NCBI GenBank assembly: GCA_030435675.1
Contig: CM059624.1
Span: forward strand, 12,114,769 to 12,178,768
Source of the DNA: Steinernema hermaphroditum
Taxonomy: Eukaryota; Nematoda; Chromadorea; Rhabditida; Steinernematidae
Length of the DNA stretch: 64,000 bases
Reading direction: 5' to 3'
Part shown: piece after piece, positions 45,347 to 58,005 of the stretch
Layout of the letters: each line of letters starts with the position of its first letter
Numbering within the stretch: position 1 is the stretch's first letter
Notes under the pieces: generated by a model
What the model saw: only the letters and a program-made list of their open reading frames with translations
Database searches by the model: none
Told to the model about the DNA's origin: nothing
Made by a program: the position numbers and the translations under genes

Positions 45347-47007
45347 CAGTGGCGAGCATAGAAATAGCCGCACTACATATTGGAAAAATGTTTGGTCATT
45401 TTGAGAACGGTTTGCCTCGCATGCTTCGATGGTAATGCGTGTATGATGTGCAGAATTTCCTGGAGAATTTGGCTGTGCCAGCTAGAATGACAGAAAAATA
45501 GTTCTAGCTTAGCACGGCCTGAATTCAGACCGAGGGTGCCGATTTTACGCGGGCACAGAAATAGCCGCACTTTGAATGTTCTTTTTTATTGTGAGTTTTC
45601 GAGTGAATTTCTCCGACGGTAACGTGTTATTTTGTGTGCTCTGTTATTTCTGTTATTAATCTGTTACTCAATTCTTTTAGAAAATGGGACGGGGAAAACA
45701 CATATCACCTGAACAACGCGCTCGTATCGACACCCTGAAGAAGGAAGGTAATTCCATGCGAAGAATCGCCGACAAGTTGGGAATTTCGGAGAAGGCAGTG
45801 CGAAATGCCGTGAAAACGATACAGAAGAGTCGAGGAAATGTGGAAAATCCGGTAAGGAAGCCGAAACCAAGAAAAAGTACGGACCGTGTGGATAGAAAGA
45901 TCAGGATGATGTCTGAAGCGGATAGGATGAAGACTGCTGTGGATATCCAGAATGAATTGAGTGGATCTCCCGGCTTCAATCTGAGCGTTTGGACTGTCCG
46001 ACGACGTTTGAACGAAGTCGGATTGATGGGACGAGTCGCCCGCAAGAAGCCGCTCGTGTCGAAGAAAAACCGAGAAGCTCGAATTGCCTTCGCTAAGAAG
46101 CACATCACCTGGCAGCCTGAAGACTGGGCCAAAGTGTTATTCACGGACGAATCGAAGTTCAACCGGCTAGGGTCCGACGGAAAGACGTATGTGAGACGGT
46201 ACGTCGGTGAAGAATTCGATCCACGCTGCACCAAGGTAACTGTTAAACATGGCGGCGGTTCTGTGATGGTATGGGCGGGCTTCCGGCGGTCCGGAGTTGG
46301 TCCAATTTTTCATATTGACGGAATTCTCGATGGAAAGAAGTATGTGGATATCATGGAGAAGGTGCTGAAGCCATATGCACGCCAACATTTCGGCCGAAAT
46401 TGGATTTTCCAGCAAGATAATGATCCCAAACACACGTGTAAGATCGCGAAGGCTTGGTATAAGAAGAATAAGTGGCGCGTTCTAGATTGGCCAGCTCAAA
46501 GCCCGGATCTGAATCCGATCGAGAATTTGTGGAACGACATTGAGAAGGTGGTGCAGGCAAAGAAAACTAAGAGCCTTGCCGAATTGTCAGTCAGCATCGA
46601 ACAAGCCTGGAGAAACATACCCGTGACCCGCTGCATGAGCCTTGTCGACTCCATGCAACGTCGCTGTAGAGCTGTCATCGCAAGTAAAGGATTTCCGACA
46701 AGGTACTAGATCATTGTTGTATGTAGCCTGTTGTTTTTACGTTCTTTGTTAAAAATTTTCGGCAATAAAAAAGAACATTCAAAGTGCGGCTATTTCTGTG
46801 CCCGCGTAAAATCGGCACCCTCGGTCTGAATTCAGGCCGTGCTAAGCTAGAACTATTTTTCTGTCATTCTAGCTGGCACAGCCAAATTCTCCAGGAAATT
46901 CTGCACATCATACACGCATTACCATCGAAGCATGCGAGGCAAACCGTTCTCAAAATGACCAAACATTTTTCCAATATGTAGTGCGGCTATTTCTATGCTC
47001 GCCACTG
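45347..47007 (+). mobile_element. Apparently intact Tc1-family transposon, 1,661 bp
   Basis: Starts CAGTGGCGAGCATAG and ends with its complement, flanked by TA on both sides (45345-45346, 47008-47009). TIRs of about 240 bp (45347-45586 and 46768-47007) appear identical by eye. Each TIR carries the motif GCAyAGAAATAGCCGCACT twice, at its outer and inner ends, an IR/DR layout. The transposase inside is uninterrupted. It sits in the decayed gene copy. Confidence 0.92.
45684..46709 (+). CDS. Tc1-like transposase, DD34E, complete
   Basis: 341 aa, single exon. An N-terminal paired-like double helix-turn-helix region (about 5-115; MRRIADKLGISEKAVRNAV) is followed by a basic linker and the DDE catalytic core: D155 in LFTDESKF, D245 in IFQQDNDPKH, E280 in SPDLNPIENLW, with 34 residues between the second and third, the Tc1 spacing. 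The glycine-rich box HGGGSVMVWAGF is present. No stop or frameshift. It cuts and pastes the element at TA sites. Along with near-identical TIRs this suggests recent arrival or current activity. Confidence 0.93.
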   Translation: MGRGKHISPEQRARIDTLKKEGNSMRRIADKLGISEKAVRNAVKTIQKSRGNVENPVRKPKPRKSTDRVDRKIRMMSEADRMKTAVDIQNELSGSPGFNLSVWTVRRRLNEVGLMGRVARKKPLVSKKNREARIAFAKKHITWQPEDWAKVLFTDESKFNRLGSDGKTYVRRYVGEEFDPRCTKVTVKHGGGSVMVWAGFRRSGVGPIFHIDGILDGKKYVDIMEKVLKPYARQHFGRNWIFQQDNDPKHTCKIAKAWYKKNKWRVLDWPAQSPDLNPIENLWNDIEKVVQAKKTKSLAELSVSIEQAWRNIPVTRCMSLVDSMQRRCRAVIASKGFPTRY

Positions 47008-47009
47008 TA

Positions 47010-47984
47010 TGTCGCACAGTCAAGTTTTGAGACAAGGTAAGCATTTGGCACATTTTATAAACGGCATAATCACGACCATTTCAGCATGTTACAAGCATGC
47101 AGATTGCCAACATGCCGGGAGCCTTTGGCTGTGCCTAAATGATTTCGTCATCCCCCTTCCAAATCCAGGGCAGTGTGATTACACTGCATGCCATATTCTT
47201 GTATTACGCTTCCAGCAATAAATGCTAAAAGCTTCTAGGGTTTAACCTTCTCTGTTCGTGCATCTAATTTCGCTTGTGGATCGGGACGAATCGCTTCGTA
47301 TTTGCCATTGCTGCTGAGTCAGTATTAGGCAGTGCCGACGTCTTCCGTGCACCGATGTTATCACCAAGTATTCGGCGAGTTAAAAGCACGACGTTAGACG
47401 CATCTGGTCATGAAATCGACATACGATCCGAAGCCTGGTCACACTGGAACTGGCAGGGCAGGAAGTACACATCGTCCTCGCCTTCATATGAGCACATCAT
47501 AAGAAATTCGAGCTGTTGAGCTATTGTAGGGTGCGATGCCTTAAACCTCGATTGATCGATATGGCGACCGAGCAGAAAAAGGATCCCGCTATTAAAACAT
47601 CTGAAAGGGATCAGTGATTGAACTAATGATTGAAGATGAAGAAATAAGCAAGTTATTCATCAGGAACCACACAGAAAAATTCCAATTGGACGAGAAGAGA
47701 CTGCCTATCTCTGCACGTTTCCCGAAAATCAGAAAACCGGATAGAAAGAGAGATCACAGGTCCATATCCTTGTAAAATCACATCAGATCAATTCACCACA
47801 CTCATAAGATGCGTATCGGGTAGCGTAAAGCAGTCGTCCAATTAGAAACACGTCTGCTGCTACTTGATGTCTATCGGACTTTTGCGAAGATCCCGCTTCC
47901 CAAAGCGTAAAGCAGCAGTGAAAGCTATAGAGCTAACGGAGGCAGGGCCAAACACCCCCATAGTTCCAACTTGAAATGTATTTT
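47010..47984. other. Stretch with retroelement debris
   Basis: About 47,190-47,260 is the reverse complement of 50,065-50,120 (GGTTAAACCCTAGAAGCTTTTA.CATTTATTGCTGG), so it likely belongs to the same BEL/Pao-like relic. The rest has no recognised coding content. Confidence 0.4.
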
Positions 47985-48251
47985 TTATGAGATTCGGTCT
48001 TCTGGCCCTGCGCAGTAGAAGATAAACTCCGAATCCGCCAGGTGCAGGGCTCCGCAACCTCTGCACCTGAGTTCTGTCAGTGCCAGGACGTCAATGTTGA
48101 TCTCCTTTTCAGTTCGGCTTGCAGTTCCACGAGTCGTTCGGCAGTGGCTAGGCGTCGCGCGTTGAGTGTTCCAATCGCCATCCGTGGTAGTTTGGGGGTG
48201 GGACATTACTCGATCCTGCTTTCCCAAGGCTTCTGGATCGAGGAAAACCAA
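47985..48251 (-). pseudogene. LINE endonuclease fragment
   Basis: The minus-strand frame contains KEINIDVLALTELRCRG and DSEFIFYCAGPED, the start of an APE-type endonuclease domain of a non-LTR retrotransposon. The frame ends shortly after and no reverse transcriptase follows. Confidence 0.7.
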
Positions 48252-49019
48252 TCTTCACAGCCGAGGGCGGGAACGTGAAACGCCGACCGACCGCTCCGCA
48301 CCGTGTCGAAATCTGTGGCAAACGTGAGGCTTTTTTTGCAACGTACTGAGTAATGTACAATGTACGGACTAAAATGTGGCGTGTCGTTGTTTAGATTAAT
48401 AAGGCACGTAGTAATAAAACCAACAACATTGGGTCTGTGTTAGCGATCTGAACAGACATGTAATTCGACCTTCGTCGCTTATCGATGCAAATCTTGGATT
48501 TAGGGTGAGCAGATGCGAATACACACGCTTTACCCGTTGATCTGTGCGAGAAGAAGCTCGAGACCAGAACAATCAATGGCGAACTAAGACCGAAGTGGGT
48601 CGTAGTGAAGAAGAAGTTAACTGACAGCGAGATCAAGAAGTGGTATCCGGATTGCGAACGCTCTGACATATGCATATGAAATAAATTTTATTTACATATA
48701 CTCAATATAAGGGATTTTACATTTGCGCCGGTAATGGTCAGTAATGCTTGTGCTGTAAGCAGAGCATGCGCTGGCATTGAAGGAGCTGATTCAAGGAGTC
48801 ACCTTTTATTCGGCTGTGGGCACAGACGTTGGAACGACAGATAGTGAGTGATACATTTGTGTACTGAAGTTAGAAATAAAAAAAGAACCAGAGGCGCCAT
48901 CCAGTGTCATTTGACTCATATGAACAATCGGTAAAGGAGAACCAACTTTCGTTCTTCTCCACAAGAATACGGTCACCATCGGACTCTGAAACACTGAGTG
49001 TTTTCATATTCATTTCATT

Positions 49020-49721
49020 TCACATTTCATTCAACAACATAGCGTTGAGAAGCCGCCTGTACAGATCGGGGTGAGATTTTGGGACTCGAAATCGCAGACT
49101 TCCAAGTTTTCGCTGCGAAAGGTTCTCGATAATCTTGTCCGCCAGCCTTCCAGAAACGTCCTCGAAGGGATCAACTTCGACTTCCCACAATGTGTCGGCC
49201 CAGCGCTCTATGAAGGGACACAAATAGTTGTCCGCATAACGGGCGTTTATTTCATTGACTCCCGGGATCGCTTTGAGAATTCTCGCTATGGAGGGATATT
49301 CGGCGAGTCCAAAATTAGGCAAGCGTAATGTGCTCACTCTGTGGCACTGATTCTTCAGGAGCTTTTCGATGATCTCGACGGCATCGTCCGTCAGCGGGTG
49401 CATATGCTCCGTATGTCTTCCCTTCTCAATGCACATTTGACTGAAGGAGCTTCGGTGAGGTTTCCAAAACGAGAAATCCGGAGGCAGCAATCTATATCGA
49501 GAAGGGAGTCCGTAATCTGTATCGATTCCTATCTGCAAAAATAACTCTCCCTTGCAAATTGAGATTTTCAACGTGTACATCTCAAAGAACTTCTCAAACG
49601 ATCCCCACACGCCGCTTAACCATGTTCGTTGGAATCTTCTTTTATTGCAAATGTCAAGCAGCGTGCTTCCAGAGACGTTTTGAAGAACTCGTTGAACAAA
49701 GTCGCTAGAAACTCTATACAT
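49020..49721 (-). pseudogene. Truncated duplicate of the F-box-like gene
   Basis: From the ATG equivalent to 36696 the frame follows the intact copy closely (MYRVSSDFVQRVLQNVSGST...), including LPNFGLAEYPSI and ADTLWEVEVDPFED, with a four-residue insertion. It stops after ...RRLLNAMLLNEM, losing the last 60-odd residues of the intact protein, whose DNA is still partly recognisable at 48,880-49,020. Probably a pseudogene, though a shortened protein cannot be excluded. Confidence 0.75.
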
Positions 49722-50105
49722 TGCGTAGTGCTTGAATGATTCCCAGCTGACTGTTGTGCCCTTAATTGCCTCCATCCACTGGAAGCGATGCACCTTTTGC
49801 GTGCAAGCATTGACCTACATGGTGTCGGTGTCGTGGTTAACCATGGATTTCTCGTATCAAAGGCTTACGCCTTGCGACTGGACCCAATTTGGGACACCCA
49901 CTGCTGATAACAAGATGTTCGACGACACGATAAAGTGGACTAAAGTTGTACATAAGAATAATGAATACCTTGACTGAAATCTTTATGTTTTCTTACAGTA
50001 ATTTGTCACAAAAGTGATCGGCAATTTTCGATGCAACAACCCAATAGTTACGCGAAGAGAGAAGGTTAAACCCTAGAAGCTTTTAACATTTATTGCTGGA
50101 AAAGT

Positions 50106-50285
50106 ATTAGAAGAATATGAAGTACAAGACAGAAAAAACCCAATAGGTCCTGGTAGAAATGACGTCCCAAGGCTGCGGTCCGTTCATGCAGAACTGAATT
50201 CACACCAAGTTCTTGTCTTTATTGATAACGGTAGTATTATTACTTATTGTGCCGAAACCATCGCTCAAAAACTGACCTGCTTGAG
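50106..50285 (+). pseudogene. BEL/Pao-like aspartic protease relic
   Basis: The frame reads VLVFIDNGSIITYCAETIAQ, matching the active-site strand of retroelement pepsin-like proteases (hydrophobic run, D-x-G-S, then ISxxLAxxL). No other gag-pol domain is intact. Confidence 0.5.
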
Positions 50286-50850
50286 ACGCGAGCCAGAGCC
50301 GGGGGCATCACAGAACCAACAACGAGCGTCGAGAACGACCACTCACTCGACCTAGTCGGCTCAGACAGCCCCAGAGAGCCTCAGTTGGATTCTATGTCAA
50401 CAAGCGATCATTGAAAGAGTGGGGTATGATTTTTGAAATGGTCAAGACGGCAATACTCTCTCTTCCTTTAGCTGCAGTGAAACACAGCGATTGATATATT
50501 TTGCGTGAAACTTTGCCCTGTTTACATCGTTGAAAATGGTGATAATCCCAGTCATCGAACACCAGAAACCACGCGTTTTTGCGATTTGACCACATGAATC
50601 AATCCTCTTAACACGAACATTTCATGCATACGATTAAATCGAGAGAGTTGTCGCTTTTGAGATATTTGAGGAAGAAACCAATTTGAGTGCTAATAGCAAA
50701 ATCTCACGTGCGATCTTAGAAACCTCTGTTTTTATTGCCTAAACGAGAACTCTTGAACAAACAAATTGGATCTTATCGCCGCCATCATATGACTATCTCA
50801 AAGTGACATCTCGCCTTCCGTTCATCTCTGGTCATTGTCCCTCGTTCTCT
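50286..50850. other. Upstream region of the F-box-like gene
   Basis: No coding sequence recognised; should contain the promoter of the gene at 50,857. Confidence 0.4.
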
Positions 50851-50856
50851 CCCGGA

Positions 50857-53207
50857 ATGCCCTCGTTCACGGACAGCGTGCTCGCCGACATTATCGGGAT
50901 GTGTGACAGTAAGACAGCTTTCGTGGCCACCCGACAGGTCTCGAGGCGATTTTGTGATATGTCGTCGAAGCACGGACCTAAGCATACCTTGTCGATGGAG
51001 TTATCGTAGGTGTTCCTATTTAGCCTCATTTATTAAAATTTAGACCCAAACGGAAAGTGAGAATTGTGCCAACAAACGAGAAGAGTGGAATCAGTGTTCA
51101 GGAGGTGGACAAAGTGAGTTTTCCTTTGTCGGAAGTGGAAAACTTGAGCTTTAGGAGTTTCCACTGTGCTTCGCCGAGGAGATGCTGTCGATGATCCCTA
51201 GCTTCTTTGCCATTACCGAACTGGCGCTCTATGTGGACGATCATAATGTGGAGAGGATCTTGAAAGTCATGACTCGAGAGAAAGAACTCTTCCAAGTCAG
51301 GAAACTGGATATTAACGCGGTAAGATTTGACTTGTCCTAATGGTTGAAGGGAAAATGTCGCGACAATTTTCTGCATCGATGCTTTTAACGATGCCTCTAA
51401 CTTACTTGGTCCTAGCATTCAGTGACAGGATATGCTTATCTGAAGTCGTTTTTGATTCAGTCCACACTTTTCAAAAACTGAGGAGCTTGAAATTTAAGCA
51501 TTGAATAGAGAAATCACAACAAATAAAGCGAGGCTAAGGTTTCATCAATGGTCTTCATTTTCGTCTTCAGGGGTCTTTGTCGAAAGGAACAAACATGCTG
51601 TTGAGTAGACGGATCATCCACAGATGATGTATCAAGTTCACTGTTGCTCAAATCTGATCTGTTGAAAAAGTTTGAAAATGTTGGTCTTCCACCCGGGCCG
51701 TCCGTTCGCTCTCCATGAGGTTCCCCAGATGAGTTGAGAAAGCGGCCGTTCTGCAGCTATTGGCTTGTACAAGATGTGCCGCCATGCCAAATGTGCCGAA
51801 AATTTGGGAGAAGTCTGTTTGGCCGCCGCTTTTGCTAGATCTGAATCTCCAGTAATGTTCGATGGAAAAGAGTGTCTGCTCTATACGATACGATTGAACG
51901 CACTGAGAACAGCTTTAGAGGCCTTCAGAGGCAACAAAGAACAGAATCTAAACCTGTTATAGAAGTAGAAAAAACAAGTGTTAAACATGGAGTAATCGTA
52001 ACAAATAAAGGCTTACAGGGTTGAAGTTGAAGTCTTTGAACAAATAAACTTTTAGAAGAAATAGCATTTATCGTGTCCGTGATCGGGAGTTCTACTTGTT
52101 CTATTCCATCCCTTAGAACACGTGGTCCATATGTGAGTGCTTCACTGATAAGGCAACAATATGGTGTAGCTTCATGTTGCATCCTCGTTGGGACACCCTG
52201 CTAAGAAACGCGGTAATATGACATGACTTATTTTTGACGAGCACGCAATTGTTTTGTGCTGGTGGCATTCAGTAATCGTACTGTAGCCACGTCCAGTGGA
52301 TTGGAACTGTCATCTGACGAATACGCTTTGACGAATTGAAAACCTCCCGAGCTCACCGTGAACGCACTTTTGACGACGCTGAAAGTGTACTTATAGGACT
52401 GTTGACGGTCTTCTGAAAGCAAGTGCATTAGTACTTCTTTATTTTCTGAAAGAACACATGATAAAGTCAACTGATAAAATTACCGTATGCAGGGGATACA
52501 AAGCATCGGATTGGAGGACAGTAACATGGCCTTGATAATCGCGCCCAGATGATACAGTTCAATTATGATGCGTCTTAATATTTTAATGGAAACAATTCAA
52601 TTTTTGAAAATATTTTCAGGTGAGCTGTTGCTTCGAGAAGCTCAAACCATTAGTCGAATACTTTGGCAACCAGGAAATCTCACTGGCGGCATCCGTAAAT
52701 CTCAAATTTCGTCTGCAGCAGTTCTTTGCACTTCTTCGAAACAGCAAATTTGACATAAACGTACGTGTCTACCGTATTCCCTTCGCCGATTTAGTCTTTA
52801 GAGGCTGTCTGTAATTGTGGCAAATAGACAAGAAGCGAAGGAGTTTTTGTCTCTCTACAAACTCTGTTCTCCTATCATGCCGAGCACCGAGTCTCTTTGT
52901 GAAGTTCATGTCCAGGAGATCAAACAGTCAACGACGTACTTCCGCTTGGCCGATCTCCCTAAACAGGTAGAGAATGACGAATAAACTGTATCTGAAGCTA
53001 TCCAAGGAATTGCCTCTGGGCCTTCGAGACAAGTACATGGTCGATGTGAAGTTGTGTGTGACAGAGGACTGGCGTCATCAGTTCATACAGATCCACACGG
53101 TAACGAAAGTCCACCAGCGTCGCCAGGAGATCGAGAAATTGAAGGCCGGATTTGTTCCTGTTCGAAGGCGCGTTACACGATTTTTGAGTAAAAGCTGTTG
53201 TAACTGA
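50857..53207 (+). CDS. F-box protein, nematode type, 296 aa
   Basis: Six exons, 50857-51005, 51044-51113, 51155-51319, 52620-52760, 52802-52966 and 53007-53207, in phase. The N-terminus MPSFTDSVLADIIGMCDSKT followed by VATRQVSRRFCDM fits an F-box (start Pro, alternating Leu/Ile, and a final xVSRxF). The C-terminal 230 residues form alternating strands and helices with no motif I can name, comparable to the FTH/DUF38 tails of nematode F-box-A proteins. Expected role: SKP1-binding substrate adaptor in SCF ubiquitin ligases. The third intron (51320-52619) is unusually long and contains minus-strand open frames, of which 52228-52470 looks the most protein-like. Other introns are 38-41 nt. Confidence 0.72.
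51320..52619. other. 1.3-kb intron with possible nested minus-strand fragment
   Basis: A minus-strand frame (52470-52228) has a CTTTCAG acceptor near its start and reads SEDRQQSYKYTFSVVKSAF to a stop. No upstream exon with matching phase was established, so it is only noted. Confidence 0.25.
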
Positions 53208-53287
53208 AATATAAATTTGTTGTTTCTCAATAAGAATTTTATTCTGTATACGTGAAGGAACAGATCATCAGGTTTGAGACAAATCGT

Positions 53288-53508
53288 TTTGGCCGTCGAA
53301 TTTTCCAGATTTGAAGCCGATTGATTATTTCGTTCGGAGCACCTTAGATAGCAAGGTCAACTCTACAAAACGCACCAACTTGGAGTCCCTGAAGGCTTGC
53401 AACCGAAAATCATGGGACGAATTGAACCAGAAGGCACGCGCGACCATCTTCAAGAACTTCTGGAAGCTTTTCGAGGCCTGCATCGCTGCTCAATGTGGTC
53501 ATTTCTAA
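53288..53508 (+). pseudogene. mariner transposase C-terminal fragment
   Basis: Reads FWPSNFPDLKPIDYFVRS, with the third catalytic Asp of a DD34D-type transposase (PDLxPxD), to a natural stop after AAQCGHF. The N-terminal two thirds are missing. The downstream sequence ends near 53,640 in CACACTGTA, a plausible 3' terminus. Confidence 0.8.
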
Positions 53509-53739
53509 CATATCTTGTCATATTTCTAATTTTTGAGACTGTTTTGATCGTTCACGTAAAGTTTCATGCAATCTGGTCCAAATTTTAGTAGGTTCTCGGT
53601 CTTTTTGGAACTTGCTGAACTTTTTTTCGCACACTGTACGGCGACAAAATGCTCTAATTTTTGGGCATTTTATGAGTGAATCTTTTGGCAATGGCCGTGA
53701 TACCATGAAAATTGCTTTGTCACTTCGTATTGAGTAACA

Positions 53740-56700
53740 TTCTTTGCGTAAAGTAGCTACATGCTGTGTGCAAGGTCACTCTCCCCGCAGTGATTCTCTA
53801 CGTCCACGTAAATTCTGAGCAGCAGAAATAAGTTAAGGTGTTGGTGAAAAGTGAAAGGCAAGGGATGGAGCCGGGTTTTGTTACAGGCTACCATAATCTC
53901 ACGCAGAACAGTGCTAGTTCAATGAGTTCGCTCCTGTGCATCCGACTTCTTCTAAGTTTTGGGCATTTTATGATTGAACTTATTGGAAATCGCTGCAACT
54001 GACCCGCTACTTAAATTTTAGAAGACTTAAGCTGAGAATTATGATTGATAGCACTTGGCTGGCGTTGATCCAGGAAGGTTGTTCCTTCAACTTGAGCCCA
54101 GCCAAAGGGTTCCAATCGATCCGCCTTTCGAATGAAAAAACGTTGCAAATGCAGGATTGGCTATCGGATTTTATGTTGATTGTTGATGTTGCATTCCCCT
54201 TTCCGAATGATAAAAGACGTTCCATTTTGGCACAGCCGTAGACAATTCAAATACAACCAGGAACACTGTGTGTACTAATTAAATAACAGTCCAATGTACA
54301 AGAACGCCTTGCAACAATAGTGTGGAGCTGTTTACCATGTATTCTCGTAGTTTTGGTGGAGTATGATCGGTTAAACGGCGTTTTCTCACACCATAGCCCC
54401 TCTAAGATTTTTGGTATAACTCCTTCAAACTCGCTGTAAAAACTCAAGAAACACCACCGTAAACACCACCGTGTTTCAAATCCTGCTGCGCACGAAATTA
54501 TCGGAAATCACAAGAGAGCGACAGTTTTATGCACCCAAATTGGCGTTAAACATAAATTCGCAATGACATTCTGAGTGCTGTCAAGTGCACTCCGCTCTTG
54601 TGACTTCAGTTCACAGCTCATGTGCATTTTTGTGATCGTGACATATTGCCGGAAGCACTCTTATCAGACGGCAGATCTCAAACATCCAAGTTTCAAAAAG
54701 AACCACAGAAAGTAATTTGGCGAACGGTAGGCGTTATGCCAGATGGAAACAGGTTTTAGAGAATGATGTAAACGGGGAAGTACTAAATACAGTAGTCACA
54801 ACAAGTGGACAAGTCGGACGCGATGCCTTCCAGTACCCTTTTGTTGTGTAACGTGTCTGACCCTGTGTAATATTTTATCACTTTTTGTACTTTGCCTTTT
54901 CCGTTATTGCGCTGCACTCCCTTTGTAAAAGGGATCCTTCAGATCGAGTTGACGACTGGCCAAATAGACATGCATCTAGTGAAGGTTAGCTCAAAAACTC
55001 GTCGGAAGAGAAGTCAAACCCGGACCCTAAAATCGGTCTCCATCACAAAAACCATCAAGATCATCATTGTCCCGGGTCGCAGAGAGCTCGCAACTTCTAA
55101 AGATAACAGATAATGACCATCTTTGTCCGTTCTCGTTTGGCGGAAGACGGAAAAACCGGTTTCCCGCCTAACCCGGGTTGCCCAACAGATGTGTCACCCC
55201 CTGTGGGAAGCACTTCGTCTATTTGCCGAACATTTGATCATTTTGTTCTCTTGACGTGTGCTTTAGTCGAAAAATGACCAGGAAACGGGGAACCTGAAAC
55301 AGGCGTCCCTCTTTTTCTAAACTGCCGATATCAATCATCGATCCTTTCGAGACGTTTTTATATTAAACTTCAACAGTTGGGTTCCGCCGAAACAAACGCC
55401 CACCGTTCTGCAGCCAATTTGACTTTGGTCGACTGCATATGTGGTGCAGATAAGATAAGATGTCCTCCTTTATTGCTTTAAAGGACAATGTCGATATGAT
55501 CGATTGATCAGTAACATCTCCTTTGCGTTGTAACAAATGAGATGTTAATCGTTCTCAAAATCTGTTTTCGTTTATGCGTGTCGTGCCATAATTTCGCGAT
55601 TTTACTAGAGATGACTAGTGCTTTTGCGAACTATAGAACTTTTTTGAGAACTGTATACGCGGGAGTGCTTTGAGTCTCTTTGACAGACGGAATGACTACC
55701 GAGGACCGGCCGGTTTCAAACGGTAGATAGCCCGGGGAGGAACGTATCCGATCGATTAAACGCTTTTGCAATGAGCCACATACATGGTTAAGGAGTAGAG
55801 TTGTCATCGGGTCGAACCCGAAAGTGCACATTTTTTGCATTATGGACCATTTTTGAAGTCCTGTCAAACTTTCAAAAGGACTGGCTTAGCCCGACTAAAA
55901 AATTCGAGCAACGAAAAAGTCCAAAAAAAAATTTTTGTGTTTGAGGTTTTCGGCTTTCATGGCTAATTTGACCTTGTTTTGCTTTGCGGTCTCTTTTTTT
56001 TTATCATGCTGAGCAGCCACATTGGGCGAAGCTAATCCACTTGGAAGTTCCTCGATATGACTTAAAAATTAGTCCGTAGTACAGATCATGCGGTTTTTGG
56101 GTTCAACCCGATGGCAACCTTATTCAGGAGTGACCGGCTTACCATGTCCTGGGAATGCTTTGCCACCAATTTATTTACTGGCCTACACCATTTGCAGGGC
56201 TAATTGCTCCTTAGCGCCTCCTCGACTTAAGGGATAGATGCTAATTGAATCTATCTTGTTCTTTGGCCAAAGAACATATCGGTCCAGCTCTCTAAGTCAC
56301 CAATATGGCCAACAAGTCAAGATAAATTCAATTTCGGCCGAATCGGCGCAGCAATGATATGAACTGCCTTTTATTAAGAGGTCTTCGAAAGATCTTGCTG
56401 TTTAGAGGTTTCCGATGACTTACTATCCACATTTGTTCTGTATACCTCCAAAACCCAATCTGCGTGCCAAAGCAAAATGCATTCCCTTTGCTTTGTGCTG
56501 ACCAAGCGTCGCGCTTCGTCTTGTGTTTTCGTCTTCGCTCTGCACAGTGCGATAAGATAAGAGGTGGGCGACAAGGGTAATTGTGGTGTTAGGGAAGCGG
56601 ACGCGAGCGGCCGAGGTTAGGTGCCACGATCGACTGTTTTTGACTTCGATAGACTTCTGTATCCTAACTGAATAGCTGTTAATTCGACGATCAGAGCTTA

Positions 56701-57990
56701 TTATTTTGTGTTATTATTTTGCCGTTCCAAGGACGCTCTCAAAGATCAGGATCTTCGCTTAATAAAAAACATTGCGTTGTTGTGGTAATTTAGAAAATGC
56801 ATTCCACTGTACACTGTCAACAATCTGTAGTGATTTGATGCGTGAAAATGTAATTTTAGCGCGAATTCATTGTATAGATATTCAATATTTATCTTCGAGT
56901 ATGACCTTAAATAAAAGTGCGTGGCAGATAATATCAGCTCAAAATGAACGTACTTGAAAATCAAACCTAATTATTGAGTTTGAGACAGAGACCAAGAAAG
57001 CAGTATCATACCCTTCTCACTGGTTTGCTGCTTTTTTTGCGCATTACGCATGGCACATAGGACGTTAACCTCAAAGGCCTGTCGGCTAGTTTAAGCGCGA
57101 CACCCATTAGATGCTTCTGGAAATCAAAATTCCAAACCAGAATAACCAAACAACATGAAGATTCTTATTTTTGAGGTATTGTGTTGAGCTCCACTTATGT
57201 TACTGCTTTCAGAACTATTTAATTTATTTGATAATTTCTACTTTGGTCTCTTCTCTGCCAGCACATGACCACAAAGCCTTTTTTTGCTCAGAGATTTTAC
57301 TCTTCCGTTCAATCCGGAAAAAGTACCAGGGTAGGCTATCATTACGGACGCACTGTATAGTTAGATTATCGTGAACGGCTTCACGTATTGGTTTGCAACT
57401 TACGAAGGGTTTTTACATGGTTCTGTGTGTATAAACCGATGGGCTTTCTGGGTTAACGACCACTATGCCTACCTGTATCCAAAAAATCAGTTCGATCCTA
57501 GACGGACACTTAAGGAAGGTTCCCATGTAGGAGAGCTTTATGCTAGCAGTGAAAGAGAACATCAGCTGTTTGAGATAGAAGGCTGATTTATGAGTAAACT
57601 TGAAAGGACGCGGTCTCCAAACTGATCATTATTCTTCTATATTAAACTGTTTTTAATGGTCCCATTATCGGATAGCAGCTTTTGAAATATCAATCCCATT
57701 TTTTATGATTCACCACGTCTCGCTTTTGTCCACGTGTCATCATGCAAACGGCCTAATGTGTTTCGTTTATACGTCGGTCGCCTTTAGGTTTGTCAACTAT
57801 ATTCGTCATTTCTCGCGTCGCATTTGCACTCCGCATTCTTCTCATGGTGGAACAGCCTACATTCAACACGAAGAACATCATCGCTTTCCTGGGACTCAGC
57901 AAGTTTTTTAATTTTTCACCAATCACCCTGGATTTGTCACTAATATAAGTATCAGGGTATTTGGGTCTGTTTTGTGAGTCACTTAGAAAA
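53740..57990. other. Gene-poor 4.2-kb interval
   Basis: No exon chain found on either strand. A TIR element lies at 55,793-56,132. Poly-pyrimidine and AT-rich tracts elsewhere; no RNA gene recognised. Confidence 0.45.
55793..56132. mobile_element. About 340-bp TIR element
   Basis: Left GTTGTCATCGGGTCGAACCC and right GGGTTCAACCCGATGGCAAC are inverted repeats with a few mismatches. Exact ends and target duplication were not resolved. Confidence 0.5.
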
Positions 57991-58005
57991 ACGTTTAGAG
58001 AAACA

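Larger units (their letters stand above)
38503..48671 (+). pseudogene. Decayed, transposon-riddled copy of the large gene
   Basis: Segments matching the 23.3-35.6 kb gene occur in the same order and strand: 38,503-38,640 (exon 1, frameshifted by a deletion in the membrane span), 39,847-40,061 and 40,107-40,166 (30,033-30,350; the second loses one G and hits a stop), 44,390-44,530 (intron), 44,734-44,850 fused to 44,855-44,951 (a deletion of about 1 kb from mid exon 31,049 to intron 32,286), 44,999-45,198 (exon 32,444, with an 8-nt insertion), and 48,429-48,671 (last two exons). All exons between are gone. The Maverick derivative, a 478-bp TIR element and a Tc1 element sit in the copy. No full-length product is possible. 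Confidence 0.85.

Noticed and set aside
45373..45570. 65-aa frame in the left Tc1 TIR, found again at 46,784-46,981
   Set aside because: Identical only because the TIRs are inverted copies; the transposase lies between them.
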